A DNA stretch of 42,406 nucleotides, from the IMG/VR virus record IMGVR_UViG_3300021961_000202, positions 1-42,406 of that record; one strand, written 5' to 3'. This DNA is from a virus. The notes beneath the pieces were generated by a model that worked only from the letters and a program-made list of their open reading frames with translations, was not told the DNA's origin and searched no databases. Numbering within the stretch: position 1 is the stretch's first letter; every line of letters starts with the position of its first letter. Shown here piece after piece: positions 8,601 to 16,876 of this stretch. A program made the position numbers and the translations under genes.

Positions 8601-10333
8601 TTGTTTGCTCCCTGTTGTTGAGATCTCTGCCAATCTCCATATGTTCTTCCAGCAGACTTAACAAAATCAGTAAATCCCTTTCTTACATTTGCTGGAACTT
8701 GTGCTCTTACAGATTGTGGTACTGCCTTTCTAATATTAGTAAGAACACCCTGAGTTGTTACTTTTTTCTTTGGATCACCAGTAATTACATTATATGCTTT
8801 TGATCCTAACTCAGCACCAACTGTTAAACCAGCAGTTGCACCAATAGCAGATCCAATTGGACCAGCAACTGATCCAAGAGTACCTCCAACTACACCACCT
8901 AATCCACTTCCGATTGCTCTTGCAGCACCAGCACCAACTGATCTCTTTTGGCTACTACCCATTGATTTTGCAATATCATACCCTTTCTTTGCTTCAATTC
9001 CCGTACCAACTACACCAAGCACTTTACCTGCTGTACCGATACCTTTCATTACTTTTGCTCTTTCTGCTGCTTTTTCGGCAGCAATTTCAGATCTAACTTG
9101 CTTCGCTGCCTTAACTACAGTATCAGCAAGTTTTTGGGACTGTGTAGTTTTTGATAATGAACTTACTGCTGGTTTTGGTGCTGATACTGCTCTCAGAGTT
9201 CCCAAATTAACAGTTGGTGCTTTATACTTATCTAAGTTTAATTTTGGAAGTGGTTTTACTTTCGGTGATGTTGTTGCGGTAGCAATTGTAGGTTTGCTTG
9301 AAGAAGCAGTAACTTTTGGTTTTGGTAAACTTGTAGTAACTTTTGGTTTATTTGTAACATCTACAACTTTAACAGGTTCAATCTTTGCACCTGTCATTTG
9401 TCCTGCTTTTGGTTTACCAAGAACACCAGTTCTTCCAGGTCCTTTTTGAGGTCTAATCGTTTTTGATTCGCCTGGGCGATTTGATACCAAAGGACCAGCA
9501 GGTTCTGTACTAAGTTTTAAACCTGGTAATGTCTTTGGTTTTGGTTCTGCAACTTTGGTTCCAGGAATGGTTTTTGCAGTTACATCAATAACAGAAGTTC
9601 TTGGTGAACCAGTGGACTTTGATCTAGTTGGAGTTGAGAAAGAAACTGCTTTTGGAGTACCACCAGTGGAAGTAGTTGGTCTTTGAGTAGGTGCTGCTTT
9701 TTGTGCCTTTCTATATTCTGCTTGTCTTTCAGATGCTGCGGCCTGGCTTACTGGTTTTGGTTTTGGTGGAGGTGTTGCAGTCTCAGATGGTTTCCATGGA
9801 TCTGGTGCTGCTGGTAATGGATCTGCAATACGAGTTGCAGAAGTTCCTCTCAACATAGATGCAATAATTTCATCAGTTGTTGTTCCAAGTTTTTTTGATG
9901 ATTGATTAATAAAATCTTTGAGTGCTCTCTCTTTATGTCCCCTCGAAGGACCAGATAGAGCAACGAGTTTTCTCATCCCACGCTCAAAAGTCTTTTGACC
10001 CCCACTAGCACCACCTGGCATATCCCAAGGATTCGGTCCAAGTAATTTATTTGCTCTTGCGTTTCTTTTATCAGTTACAAAAGATGGTACAGTTCTGGTA
10101 TCTAAACCACCAGATCTTACACCAGCAAATCTTTTTGCCGCTTTAATTTCACCTTTAACTTGCGTAACAGTTTTAGGAGATTTCTGAACAGTTGCTCTAC
10201 GACCTGGTTCTTTTGGTCCAGGTCTCTTTGTATACATTGGTTCGCCCTGAGCATCATAACCAGAAGGTGAACCAAATCCAGGAGTAGTTCTCTTTTCTTC
10301 TATATTAACAGCAAAATTCTGAAACGACTTCAT
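8597..10333 (-). CDS. Late Lys/Pro/Thr-rich protein with MKSF leader and C-terminal glycine zipper
   Basis: The 578-aa product begins MKSFQNFAVNIEEKRT, similar in form to T4 capsid-targeting leaders and with IEE as a possible LxE/IxE cleavage site. Residues 60-400 are mostly disordered and rich in Lys, Pro, Ser and Thr. Residues about 464-515 are a striking glycine zipper (repeated GxxxG: GSGLGGVVGGTLGSVAGP), a sequence type that can insert in membranes and oligomerise. The tail is basic. It has its own late promoter (TATAAATA at 10357-10364) and is coupled to the 126-aa gene. A head-internal protein ejected to help DNA cross the host envelope would fit, but that is inference. Confidence 0.6.
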   Translation of the reverse strand: MKSFQNFAVNIEEKRTTPGFGSPSGYDAQGEPMYTKRPGPKEPGRRATVQKSPKTVTQVKGEIKAAKRFAGVRSGGLDTRTVPSFVTDKRNARANKLLGPNPWDMPGGASGGQKTFERGMRKLVALSGPSRGHKERALKDFINQSSKKLGTTTDEIIASMLRGTSATRIADPLPAAPDPWKPSETATPPPKPKPVSQAAASERQAEYRKAQKAAPTQRPTTSTGGTPKAVSFSTPTRSKSTGSPRTSVIDVTAKTIPGTKVAEPKPKTLPGLKLSTEPAGPLVSNRPGESKTIRPQKGPGRTGVLGKPKAGQMTGAKIEPVKVVDVTNKPKVTTSLPKPKVTASSSKPTIATATTSPKVKPLPKLNLDKYKAPTVNLGTLRAVSAPKPAVSSLSKTTQSQKLADTVVKAAKQVRSEIAAEKAAERAKVMKGIGTAGKVLGVVGTGIEAKKGYDIAKSMGSSQKRSVGAGAARAIGSGLGGVVGGTLGSVAGPIGSAIGATAGLTVGAELGSKAYNVITGDPKKKVTTQGVLTNIRKAVPQSVRAQVPANVRKGFTDFVKSAGRTYGDWQRSQQQGANK

Positions 10334-10356
10334 CGCCTATTGACTACCTTTTTAGG

Positions 10357-10364
10357 TATTTATA
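10357..10364 (-). promoter_or_regulatory. Late promoter for the 578-aa/126-aa gene pair
   Basis: TATAAATA followed by CCTAAAAAGG, 24 bases before the ATG at 10333. The T run of the preceding terminator runs straight into it. Confidence 0.7.
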
Positions 10365-10388
10365 AAAAAAGAGGGTCCGAAGACCCTC
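10364..10388 (-). terminator. Intrinsic terminator after the nrdB/53-codon unit
   Basis: GAGGGTC-TTCG-GACCCTC (7-bp stem, UUCG tetraloop) followed by seven T. The stem begins at the stop codon of the upstream small gene. Confidence 0.85.
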
Positions 10389-10545
10389 ATTTCACATCAT
10401 CATCAAGTTTACCTAACCACTCTTTTTCATAATCAAAATCACCAAACATAAAATCATCATATTCTGCTGCACGCCTATAAGCGTTCAACATTTCTTCTTT
10501 ATCCCACTCAAAGTTGGAATCCTGAGAAGGTATTTTCTGTGACAT
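10387..10545 (-). CDS. Small acidic hypothetical protein downstream of nrdB
   Basis: A 52-aa product beginning MSQKIPSQDSNFEWDKEEM, acidic and aromatic-rich (DDFMFGDFDYEKEW). The start at 10545 is supported by GGAGG 11 bases upstream. It overlaps the end of nrdB by 38 bases in another frame and ends in the terminator stem, so it is the last gene of the gp61-nrdA-nrdB unit. No known domain; it could be a small regulator or a glutaredoxin-associated protein, but nothing in the sequence proves this. Confidence 0.55.
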   Translation of the reverse strand: MSQKIPSQDSNFEWDKEEMLNAYRRAAEYDDFMFGDFDYEKEWLGKLDDDVK

Positions 10546-11692
10546 CTTGCTTGATTCCTCCGACAATATAGGATTCAACTTCGGTTTCTTGTGGTGCCAC
10601 TTGAAGGCCCTTCGAAGAAATCCAATGCTCTGTCCAAGGAAGTGGATTATTTTTTGCTGAAATATCATAGAGTGGTTTAAGTCCAATTGCTTTCATTCTA
10701 CGGTTCGCAATCCATTCAACATACTGCTGTAACAGTTTGTCATTGAGACCAATCATCGAACCATCTTTAAACAGATACTCTGCCCAGAGTTTTTCTTGAT
10801 TCACAGCATTCTCAAAGGTCTTATAAACCCATTGTTCCTCTTCTTTGGAAATACGTGCCATTTCAGGATCATCACCTTCCTTCCACTTATTCATAATATT
10901 TTGGGTGATAACCAGATGCTGGTTCTCATCACGTGCAATCAAGGAGATGATTTTTGCACTTCCTTCCATAAGTTTGAGTTCGCCAAACGCAAAACTACAA
11001 GCGAAGCTGACGTAAAAGCGAATACCTTCAAGAATATTAACGTTTGCAACTGCTCGGAAAAGTTTCCGTTTGAGTTCATACCTTGCCTCTTGTGCGTATG
11101 GAACTTGTTCTAATGCGTGAACCCACTCATTAGAAGTGTCATATTGATGAGCACTATTAATGAAATCGTTGTATGCCTGAGTTACACTCACAGCACGTTC
11201 CATAATACGGTCTTCTTTAAGAATCGTATCAAAAACTTCTGATGGGTCCGAGTATACATTCTTAATAATATATGTGTATGAGCGGGAATGGATCATCTCC
11301 ATAAATTCCCATACTTTCATACACGCTTCCAGTTCGGGAAGGGAACAGTAAGGCGCGAACGCCATACCAGGACCACGACCCTGAACTGAGTCCAACATAA
11401 CCTGATACTTCAGGTTGCTGGTGAAAATGTGTTTTTGCTCTGGGCGTAGCATATGATAATCGCTACGATCTTTTTGAAGAGATACCTCTTCGGGTCTCCA
11501 GAAATAACCCAGTTGCTGTGTTGTTAGTTTATCGAAGATTGGATATTTGTAAGAATCATACCTCTGTATTCCTAGCGGTTGTCCAAAAAACATTGGTTGT
11601 TTTTTGGTATCTACTTCTTGAGAATTGAAAACGGTCATTGATTCGACCACTTTTTTATCCTCCAAACCTGTTTTAAATCTTACAAGACTCAC
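10508..11692 (-). CDS. nrdB: Ribonucleotide reductase class Ia, small (beta) subunit
   Basis: Makes and holds the diferric-tyrosyl radical needed by NrdA to reduce ribonucleoside diphosphates in the cytoplasm. The 394-aa product contains the ferritin-like core: E132 and H135 in WEFMEMIHSRSY with Y139 as the radical tyrosine (by alignment to E. coli E115/H118/Y122), and a later ARDENQH motif for the second iron ligands. The start is GTG at 11692, chosen because CGGAGG-type sequence lies 6 bases upstream; an ATG 18 codons later lacks a well-spaced site. It overlaps the end of nrdA by 20 bases. Supplies deoxynucleotides for phage replication. Confidence 0.95.
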   Translation of the reverse strand: MSLVRFKTGLEDKKVVESMTVFNSQEVDTKKQPMFFGQPLGIQRYDSYKYPIFDKLTTQQLGYFWRPEEVSLQKDRSDYHMLRPEQKHIFTSNLKYQVMLDSVQGRGPGMAFAPYCSLPELEACMKVWEFMEMIHSRSYTYIIKNVYSDPSEVFDTILKEDRIMERAVSVTQAYNDFINSAHQYDTSNEWVHALEQVPYAQEARYELKRKLFRAVANVNILEGIRFYVSFACSFAFGELKLMEGSAKIISLIARDENQHLVITQNIMNKWKEGDDPEMARISKEEEQWVYKTFENAVNQEKLWAEYLFKDGSMIGLNDKLLQQYVEWIANRRMKAIGLKPLYDISAKNNPLPWTEHWISSKGLQVAPQETEVESYIVGGIKQDVTENTFSGFQL

Positions 11693-13970
11693 AATCTTCC
11701 TCCTCCGTTTCTAGAATATCGGAAATTAAGTTTTCAAGAGACTGACGGGTTTCATCTACCTCATCAGTCTTATTGTCGTAGGTGTTTTGATAGTAGCTGG
11801 TTTTCCAGCCGTACTTATATGTAGTCAAGAGGTCTTGTGCCATTACTGAAGTAGGAACTTCATTATCGGCATAATTCTCTGGATTATACGACCAGTTTCC
11901 AGAAATCGCTTGATCGAAGAACTTTTGCATAACAGCAACAATATTAATATAACCGCGATTGCTAGGCATATCCCACAGAAGCGTATAGTTGTTTTTAAGA
12001 GTCTGATATTGGGGGACAATCTGTTTGAGAGGACCCTTTTTCGACTTCTTAACGGACAGGTATCCGCGAGGTGGTTCGATTCCGTTGGTTGCGTTTGACA
12101 CAACGGAACTGCTCTCCGATGGCATCTGTGCGGACAGTGTTGAGTTCCGTACCCCATATTGTAGAACCTGTGCTCTAAGAGACTCCCAATCATACTTCAA
12201 TTCGTTTGGAACGATTTCATCAACATCCTTCTTGTATGTATCAATTGGGAGAATACCCTGAGAATACTTGGTGCGATGCGAATACTCACAAGCACCTTTT
12301 TCTTTTGCAAGATTTACCGTTGATTGAATCAAATAGTATTGAAATGCCTCAGTGAGATCATGTACCAGTTTCCAGGCACCTGGATCATCGTAATGTTCGC
12401 CATTCTTGGCGAGATAATGTGCCAGACCAATAAAACCTATACCAAGAGAACGACGTGCTCTGGTGGCGATTTCTGCTGCTCTGACGGGGTATCCTTGAAA
12501 ATCAATAAGTTCATCCAAAGAGCGCACAGAAAGATCACAGAGAACTTCAAGGTCTTCAAGGTCACGGATTTTCCCGACATTGATTGCACTAAGAATGCAG
12601 AGAGCGATTTCACCATCAGTATCATCAATATGTTGAAGTGGTTTGGTGGGAAGAGTGATTTCCTGACACAGGTTGCTCATCTCAACTTTATCCAGGAAAG
12701 ATGAGTGAGAGTTGCAGTGGTCAATATTCATAATGTAAATACGACCAGTTTCTGCACGTTCTTTTAGAAGGTCCAGAAAGAGTTCTTGAGCTCCGATAGT
12801 TTTTCTTGGAATAGATGTATCTCGTTCATAAGATACATATAACTCGTCAAATCGATCAGTGCCAAAAGCATCATACAAACCAGGAACGTCGTGTGGACTG
12901 AAGAGTGATACTTCTCCGTTTTGAATGAATCGTTCATAGAAGAGTTTGCTGATTTGGATACTGTAGTCTAACTTACGAACACGGTTATCTTCGGTTCCTT
13001 TGTTATTTTTTAATACTAGGATATCTTCGATCTCTTGGTGCCAGATTGGGAAGTGGACTGTTGCACTTCCGCCTCGTATGCCATTTTGCGTACAGCAACG
13101 GACAGTCGCTTCAAACTTTTTGAGAAACGGTACAACGCCAGTGTGCTGGACTTCACCACCTCTAATTTTGCTGTTGATACCACGGATGCGACCTGCGTTG
13201 ATACCGATACCCGCCCTTTGTGCAACGTATCTGCCAATAGCCATATCACTAGTAAAGATACTATCGAGGGTGTCATCAACATCAACAAGGACACAGCTAG
13301 CATATTGTCTAAGCGGTGTTCGCACTCCCGCCATGATTGGTGTTGGGATGTTGATTCTGTGTCTGGAGATTGCATCGTAATACTTTTTAACGTAGTCTAA
13401 ACGTGTTTCCTTAGGATACTTGGAGAAGATAGTTGCCGCAATCAAAAGGTACATAAACTGTGGCGTTTCATAAAGTGCCCCAGTGCTTCTGTCCTGCACG
13501 AGGTACTTATCAACGACTTGACGTAGACCTGCATAAGTGAACAAATAGTCACGACTATGATCAATGAACGACTCAAGTTTATCAAACTCTTCATCAGAAT
13601 ACATCGACAGAATCTCTGGATCATATACACCTCTATCAACACAACGCTCTACATGCTGCTTTACGGTTGGACATTCGTGCATCCGACCAAACAACTGCTT
13701 GCGAAGAGCAAACAGCAGCAGACGAGCAGCAACAAACTGATAATTAGGATGATCCAGATCAATCAGGTCAGAAGCAGAACGAATCAGAATCTCCTGAATC
13801 TCCGCAGTTGTAATACCATCATAAAATTGAATACCAGACTGCATCTCAACCTGTGATGCAGATACGTTTGCGAGGTCCTTACACGCCTCTTCCACCATAA
13901 TGTGGAGTTTATTTAAATCAAGGGGTTCAGTTTTACCGTTCCTTTTAACGACTTTCGTTCCGTTGCTCAT
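11673..13970 (-). CDS. nrdA: Ribonucleotide reductase class Ia, large (alpha) subunit
   Basis: Catalyses reduction of ribonucleotides to deoxyribonucleotides with NrdB. The 765-aa product has an N-terminal ATP-cone (KVVKRNGKTEPLDLNKL), so allosteric activity control may be retained. Active-site residues are in place: C226 in YASCVLVD, N433-x-C435-x-E437 in SNLCQEITLP, C458, and the C-terminal swinging cysteines CESC. Length matches the E. coli enzyme. It starts 4 bases inside the end of gp61 (ATGA overlap) and overlaps nrdB at its other end, so primase and both reductase subunits are one translationally coupled unit. Confidence 0.96.
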   Translation of the reverse strand: MSNGTKVVKRNGKTEPLDLNKLHIMVEEACKDLANVSASQVEMQSGIQFYDGITTAEIQEILIRSASDLIDLDHPNYQFVAARLLLFALRKQLFGRMHECPTVKQHVERCVDRGVYDPEILSMYSDEEFDKLESFIDHSRDYLFTYAGLRQVVDKYLVQDRSTGALYETPQFMYLLIAATIFSKYPKETRLDYVKKYYDAISRHRINIPTPIMAGVRTPLRQYASCVLVDVDDTLDSIFTSDMAIGRYVAQRAGIGINAGRIRGINSKIRGGEVQHTGVVPFLKKFEATVRCCTQNGIRGGSATVHFPIWHQEIEDILVLKNNKGTEDNRVRKLDYSIQISKLFYERFIQNGEVSLFSPHDVPGLYDAFGTDRFDELYVSYERDTSIPRKTIGAQELFLDLLKERAETGRIYIMNIDHCNSHSSFLDKVEMSNLCQEITLPTKPLQHIDDTDGEIALCILSAINVGKIRDLEDLEVLCDLSVRSLDELIDFQGYPVRAAEIATRARRSLGIGFIGLAHYLAKNGEHYDDPGAWKLVHDLTEAFQYYLIQSTVNLAKEKGACEYSHRTKYSQGILPIDTYKKDVDEIVPNELKYDWESLRAQVLQYGVRNSTLSAQMPSESSSVVSNATNGIEPPRGYLSVKKSKKGPLKQIVPQYQTLKNNYTLLWDMPSNRGYINIVAVMQKFFDQAISGNWSYNPENYADNEVPTSVMAQDLLTTYKYGWKTSYYQNTYDNKTDEVDETRQSLENLISDILETEEEDCESCKI

Positions 13971-14938
13971 ATTTTCTTCCAGTTGTTAAACTTAATTTTT
14001 GCTTCTAAACCTGAGTAGGTATTTGATTTTAACACATCCATAACGTTAAGTCCAGCGAGCACCATATCATTGATATCTTTTTGCTCAATGGATGTTGGCC
14101 AGATAATCACTTTGTCGCCTCTGTTGATGGTTTTTGATATTCGGTTGACGATTTCTCGATTGCGAGGTTCGTTATCAAAAACGTAAATATAATCGCCCCA
14201 ACCAAACGACCCAATATCAACGTCGGACCCACACATAGCAACAGCATTTTGTACAAACGTGGAGTCGAAGGGTCCTTCAACAATGTAAATGGGTTTCGAA
14301 GAATCCACTTGGTCAAGACCATAAATTTTTGGGGCATCATCAGAAAGCATCACAGTGATATATTTAACAGGGTTTGGACCTAGTGCTCTTCCCTGAAAAC
14401 CAATCAAGTTACTATCAGCATCATACATTGGTATAATAATGCGACTCTCATCCCTACCAATAGTGTCGAACGTAACTTTTTGAGTGTTTGTCCACTCTTT
14501 GAATTTGTGAGCAAAATAAAACTTTTCAGGATCAAGTTGCCTTTTTTCTAGATATTCTTTGGCGATTTGCACCTCAGATGCTTTGGGTAAATCCAGTTTC
14601 TTTTTAAAAACTGGTTTAGCAAACTCAAACTTAGGTTCTTCTACGACGAAACCTCTACCAGTATGACCTTCTTTAAACTTCTCCATCGTGTACTGCTTAT
14701 ACAGCACGGCATCAAGTTCTTTAAGAAAGTTATTGAAGGACATACTGGCACCACAATTGTGGCACTTGAAGTTGGTGTTATTCTTCACGGGGTATAGATA
14801 CCCCCTTGTCTTGTTTTTATTCTTCTGGGAGTCCCCACAGATAGGGCAGCGGAAGTTGTAGAGATCCGCTTTGACCCTCTTAAATTTTTGAAGACGTGAT
14901 GAAACTAATCCAATATACTTGGAATCAACCAAATCCAT
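13967..14938 (-). CDS. 61: DNA primase, T4 gp61-like
   Basis: Synthesises RNA primers for the lagging strand together with helicase gp41. The 323-aa product has an N-terminal zinc finger (C31-x2-C34, C59-x2-C62), a basic linker, and a TOPRIM core with the glutamate in IYIVEGPFDST and the acidic motif in YIYVFDNEPRN. Size is close to T4 gp61 (342 aa). It lies 13 bases after a coiled-coil gene and is coupled to nrdA. In this genome it is separated from gp41 by about 8 kb of late and tRNA genes. Confidence 0.92.
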   Translation of the reverse strand: MDLVDSKYIGLVSSRLQKFKRVKADLYNFRCPICGDSQKNKNKTRGYLYPVKNNTNFKCHNCGASMSFNNFLKELDAVLYKQYTMEKFKEGHTGRGFVVEEPKFEFAKPVFKKKLDLPKASEVQIAKEYLEKRQLDPEKFYFAHKFKEWTNTQKVTFDTIGRDESRIIIPMYDADSNLIGFQGRALGPNPVKYITVMLSDDAPKIYGLDQVDSSKPIYIVEGPFDSTFVQNAVAMCGSDVDIGSFGWGDYIYVFDNEPRNREIVNRISKTINRGDKVIIWPTSIEQKDINDMVLAGLNVMDVLKSNTYSGLEAKIKFNNWKKI

Positions 14939-14951
14939 TATGAAGGGAGTA

Positions 14952-15308
14952 TTACTTCGTTCTTTCTATTGTAGCAGGGGTTTGATTGTGAGTCAACAAC
15001 TTTGGCACAAAGGCATTGATTGTTCCAATCAACACGGCAGCAACGGCAAGAACGCCACCAACTTGCCATCTAAACTTAAAGAGGTTATCAATTTTAAGTT
15101 CCATATCTTCAACTTTCTTGCATAATTCACTATCGTCTTTATTGCATTGATCTAAACGTTCATCATGAACAGCAAGCATTTTGCAAATATTTTGATTTGT
15201 CTCACTTAGAGTTTGGATGGCAGTATCTACCTTTTCCATTATTTGTTCGTGAGCCTTAAATCTTTCTTGCAAAACTGCTATCTCCACACGAGAATCGTTA
15301 CCGAACAT
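14952..15308 (-). CDS. Coiled-coil protein with C-terminal transmembrane helix, XhlA-like
   Basis: The 118-aa product has an N-terminal heptad-like helix (VEIAVLQERFKAHEQIMEKV), a second acidic coiled coil (VEDMELKIDNLFKFRWQ) and one hydrophobic helix near residues 83-102 (VGGVLAVAAVLIGTINAF), then a short tail. This order, coiled coil then KFRW then membrane helix, resembles phage XhlA/hemolysin-type accessory lysis proteins. It sits in a run of small genes downstream of a late structural gene, with AGGA about 9 bases before its ATG. A role in lysis or membrane attachment is a guess from architecture; no lysin gene is nearby. Confidence 0.5.
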   Translation of the reverse strand: MFGNDSRVEIAVLQERFKAHEQIMEKVDTAIQTLSETNQNICKMLAVHDERLDQCNKDDSELCKKVEDMELKIDNLFKFRWQVGGVLAVAAVLIGTINAFVPKLLTHNQTPATIERTK

Positions 15309-15309
15309 T

Positions 15310-15525
15310 TTAGGAAGTCCTTTTCTTCTTTTTCCTTTTTTTGTTTTGTTTTACAAGATCTCTAAAAAATATATTCCATCCCCTTTCTTTTCTTCTTCTT
15401 AAATCTACTGGTGGATCATCACCTGCTTCAACTGTCCCTGCAATTCCGCCAGAACCAACACTCATAGTTGGACCACCCTCTTCTTTGAGAGTGTGAATAA
15501 TATCAATTATCTTATCAATATCCAT
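15310..15525 (-). CDS. Small conserved-type hypothetical protein
   Basis: The 71-aa product has a helical acidic start (MDIDKIIDIIHTLKEEGG), a Gly-rich segment ending GTVEAGDDPPVD, and a very basic tail (KQNKKRKKKKRTS). Its start overlaps the upstream stop as TAATG. The EAGDDPPV string reminds me of N-terminal segments of small cyanomyovirus virion proteins, but I cannot assign a function. The basic tail could bind nucleic acid. Confidence 0.5.
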   Translation of the reverse strand: MDIDKIIDIIHTLKEEGGPTMSVGSGGIAGTVEAGDDPPVDLRRRKERGWNIFFRDLVKQNKKRKKKKRTS

Positions 15526-15896
15526 TAGATTGTTTGTAGTTGTTTTAAACAGTTTTCATCCACACTAATTTCATTAAGTTTAGTTTTTGGATATTCTGGA
15601 ACTCTATTCAAAAACACCAAAAAACTTTTGATAGGAGACCAAAGATCTTCTTCCAAATGATAGAATAATAGAGGAATAGTCGCATCATCAAAGACATTAA
15701 ACAGAACAATGAGGTGATTCAATATTAAATGAACCTTCAATTCCCCAGTGTTCTTATATCTCTTCAATAACCTTTTGATATAACGAATGCGTTTTAAATC
15801 CGACTCAAAATCATCTCTGGTGACTGCCTGAGGATTATTGTAGAATTTTATCGCAAAGAGCATATAATTGCCCTCATTCAACTCATTAAATCTCAT
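15525..15896 (-). CDS. Hypothetical helical protein
   Basis: A 123-aa, mostly alpha-helical product (MRFNELNEGNYMLFAIKFYN, then repeated basic and hydrophobic helices such as IRYIKRLLKRYKNT and LILNHLIVLFNVFDD). Similar short proteins occur in T4-like marine phages without known function, as far as I recall. It lies 9 bases after the 181-aa structural gene and couples to the next gene by TAATG. No catalytic motif is visible. Confidence 0.55.
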   Translation of the reverse strand: MRFNELNEGNYMLFAIKFYNNPQAVTRDDFESDLKRIRYIKRLLKRYKNTGELKVHLILNHLIVLFNVFDDATIPLLFYHLEEDLWSPIKSFLVFLNRVPEYPKTKLNEISVDENCLKQLQTI

Positions 15897-15905
15897 ACCA
15901 GATTA

Positions 15906-16451
15906 TCAGGCGTCTGGATACTTAGCGTCGTCTGCGGCATCAGTAGTAATCATACTTCCAGCAACAAGAGTTTCTGTCTTAACTCTTAGGTTTCCGTGCA
16001 TATCAGTATAAGTAGTGACTCCTACCCATCCAGCGTGAGCAGGTGCATACTTACGTGCATCACCAGTTGCAGCATTTGCAACTGTTTGTTCGGTAGTGTC
16101 AACACCAAATACACTAGAAGTTCTATTTGATTTTGCATTAGGCGCATCATAACTTACATCACCCAATGTATAGATTGGGAGTTGAGTAATGAAATATGAA
16201 GCACCAGCAGCAATGGTAGTGATTCCCGAAACAAAATAATCAGCAGAATGAATTGTTAAAGAAGTATTTGAAGTTACTGATTTTACAACAGCATATCCAA
16301 ATGTGGCACCAGCGCCAACTACAAGAATATCTCCCTCAGCAACACCCGCTGTTGAGAAGGTTGTAGCAGCACCAGTTACAGTTAAAGTGTTGAAATTAAC
16401 AGCGATAGTGCTTGTATTAGCAACGAGATCTTTATTGCCCCAAAGAGACAT
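15906..16451 (-). CDS. Putative virion structural protein, beta-rich
   Basis: The 181-aa product begins MSLWGNKDLVANTSTIAVNF and is rich in Thr, Ala, Gly and Val, with alternating beta-strand patterns (TLTVTGAATTF, GDILVVGAGATFGYAVV) and a C-terminal part with WVGVTTYTDMHGNLRVKTETLV. This is typical of phage decoration or neck/tail proteins, but no named family is certain. A late promoter TATAAATA lies 29 bases upstream (16481-16488), supporting late expression. It heads the transcription unit that runs into gp61, nrdA and nrdB. Confidence 0.6.
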   Translation of the reverse strand: MSLWGNKDLVANTSTIAVNFNTLTVTGAATTFSTAGVAEGDILVVGAGATFGYAVVKSVTSNTSLTIHSADYFVSGITTIAAGASYFITQLPIYTLGDVSYDAPNAKSNRTSSVFGVDTTEQTVANAATGDARKYAPAHAGWVGVTTYTDMHGNLRVKTETLVAGSMITTDAADDAKYPDA

Positions 16452-16480
16452 GTTTCCTTACCTATAATTCTTTATATTGA

Positions 16481-16488
16481 TATTTATA
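16481..16488 (-). promoter_or_regulatory. Late promoter for the 181-aa structural gene
   Basis: Exact TATAAATA on the minus strand, directly after the T run of the upstream terminator and 29 bases before the ATG at 16451. Confidence 0.7.
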
Positions 16489-16520
16489 AAAAAAGGAGAC
16501 CTTTACTTTTTGGTCTCCTT
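16486..16520 (-). terminator. Intrinsic terminator after the small membrane-protein gene
   Basis: AAGGAGACC and GGTCTCCTT form a 9-bp stem (16493-16520) followed by a T run. The stem includes the last codons of the 54-aa gene. Confidence 0.8.
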
Positions 16521-16667
16521 ACGCAATACTATTTTTAAAAAATTAGTCGTAAGATCAAGTAATCCATTTTCTTCAAATCTTTTTGTTTTCGCTAACCATT
16601 CGGATGCAGTTAACAATAGACCAAGAACAATGGTTACTCCCCAGTTAGTTACAAAACAAGTGATCAT
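16503..16667 (-). CDS. Small membrane-type hypothetical protein (54 aa)
   Basis: Begins MITCFVTNWGVTIVLGLLLTA, a single likely membrane helix at residues 5-25, then a basic amphipathic helix ending LRKETKK. The ATG overlaps the upstream stop as ATGA. The terminator stem overlaps its last codons. Size and topology would fit a holin-like or virion membrane peptide, but this is only inference. Confidence 0.55.
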   Translation of the reverse strand: MITCFVTNWGVTIVLGLLLTASEWLAKTKRFEENGLLDLTTNFLKIVLRKETKK

Positions 16668-16837
16668 GCTTGTGGTGTAAAGAGTTTCTCCTTAACCAAT
16701 TCAAGAACTACATCATCAATACTATTATCAGTGGACTTCACATACTTAGTTAAAAGTTCAACAACAAGATTTTTAACCGCAGGGTGCGTTGCAACCTGAA
16801 TGAGAAGTGGTTTTACCACTGCTACTACTGCGCCCAT
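16664..16837 (-). CDS. Small hypothetical protein (57 aa)
   Basis: Begins MGAVVAVVKPLLIQVATHPA and continues as two amphipathic helices, the last acidic (DNSIDDVVLELVKEKL). An ideal GGAGG lies 5 bases before the ATG at 16837. Coupled by ATGA to the next small gene, so the two products are probably made together. No known domain. Confidence 0.6.
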   Translation of the reverse strand: MGAVVAVVKPLLIQVATHPAVKNLVVELLTKYVKSTDNSIDDVVLELVKEKLFTPQA

Positions 16838-16876
16838 GATGTCCTCCGTGTGAAGAGTATCCTGTGCTATTTAGAA

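Noticed and set aside
10387-10686. Longer form of the small gene after nrdB (99 codons)
   Set aside because: Its first 47 codons lie in another frame of nrdB; a good GGAGG precedes the internal ATG at 10545, and the downstream part alone looks like a protein.
11638-11692. ATG at 11638 as the nrdB start
   Set aside because: The GTG at 11692 has a better placed ribosome binding site 6 bases upstream; the site before the ATG is about 19 bases away.
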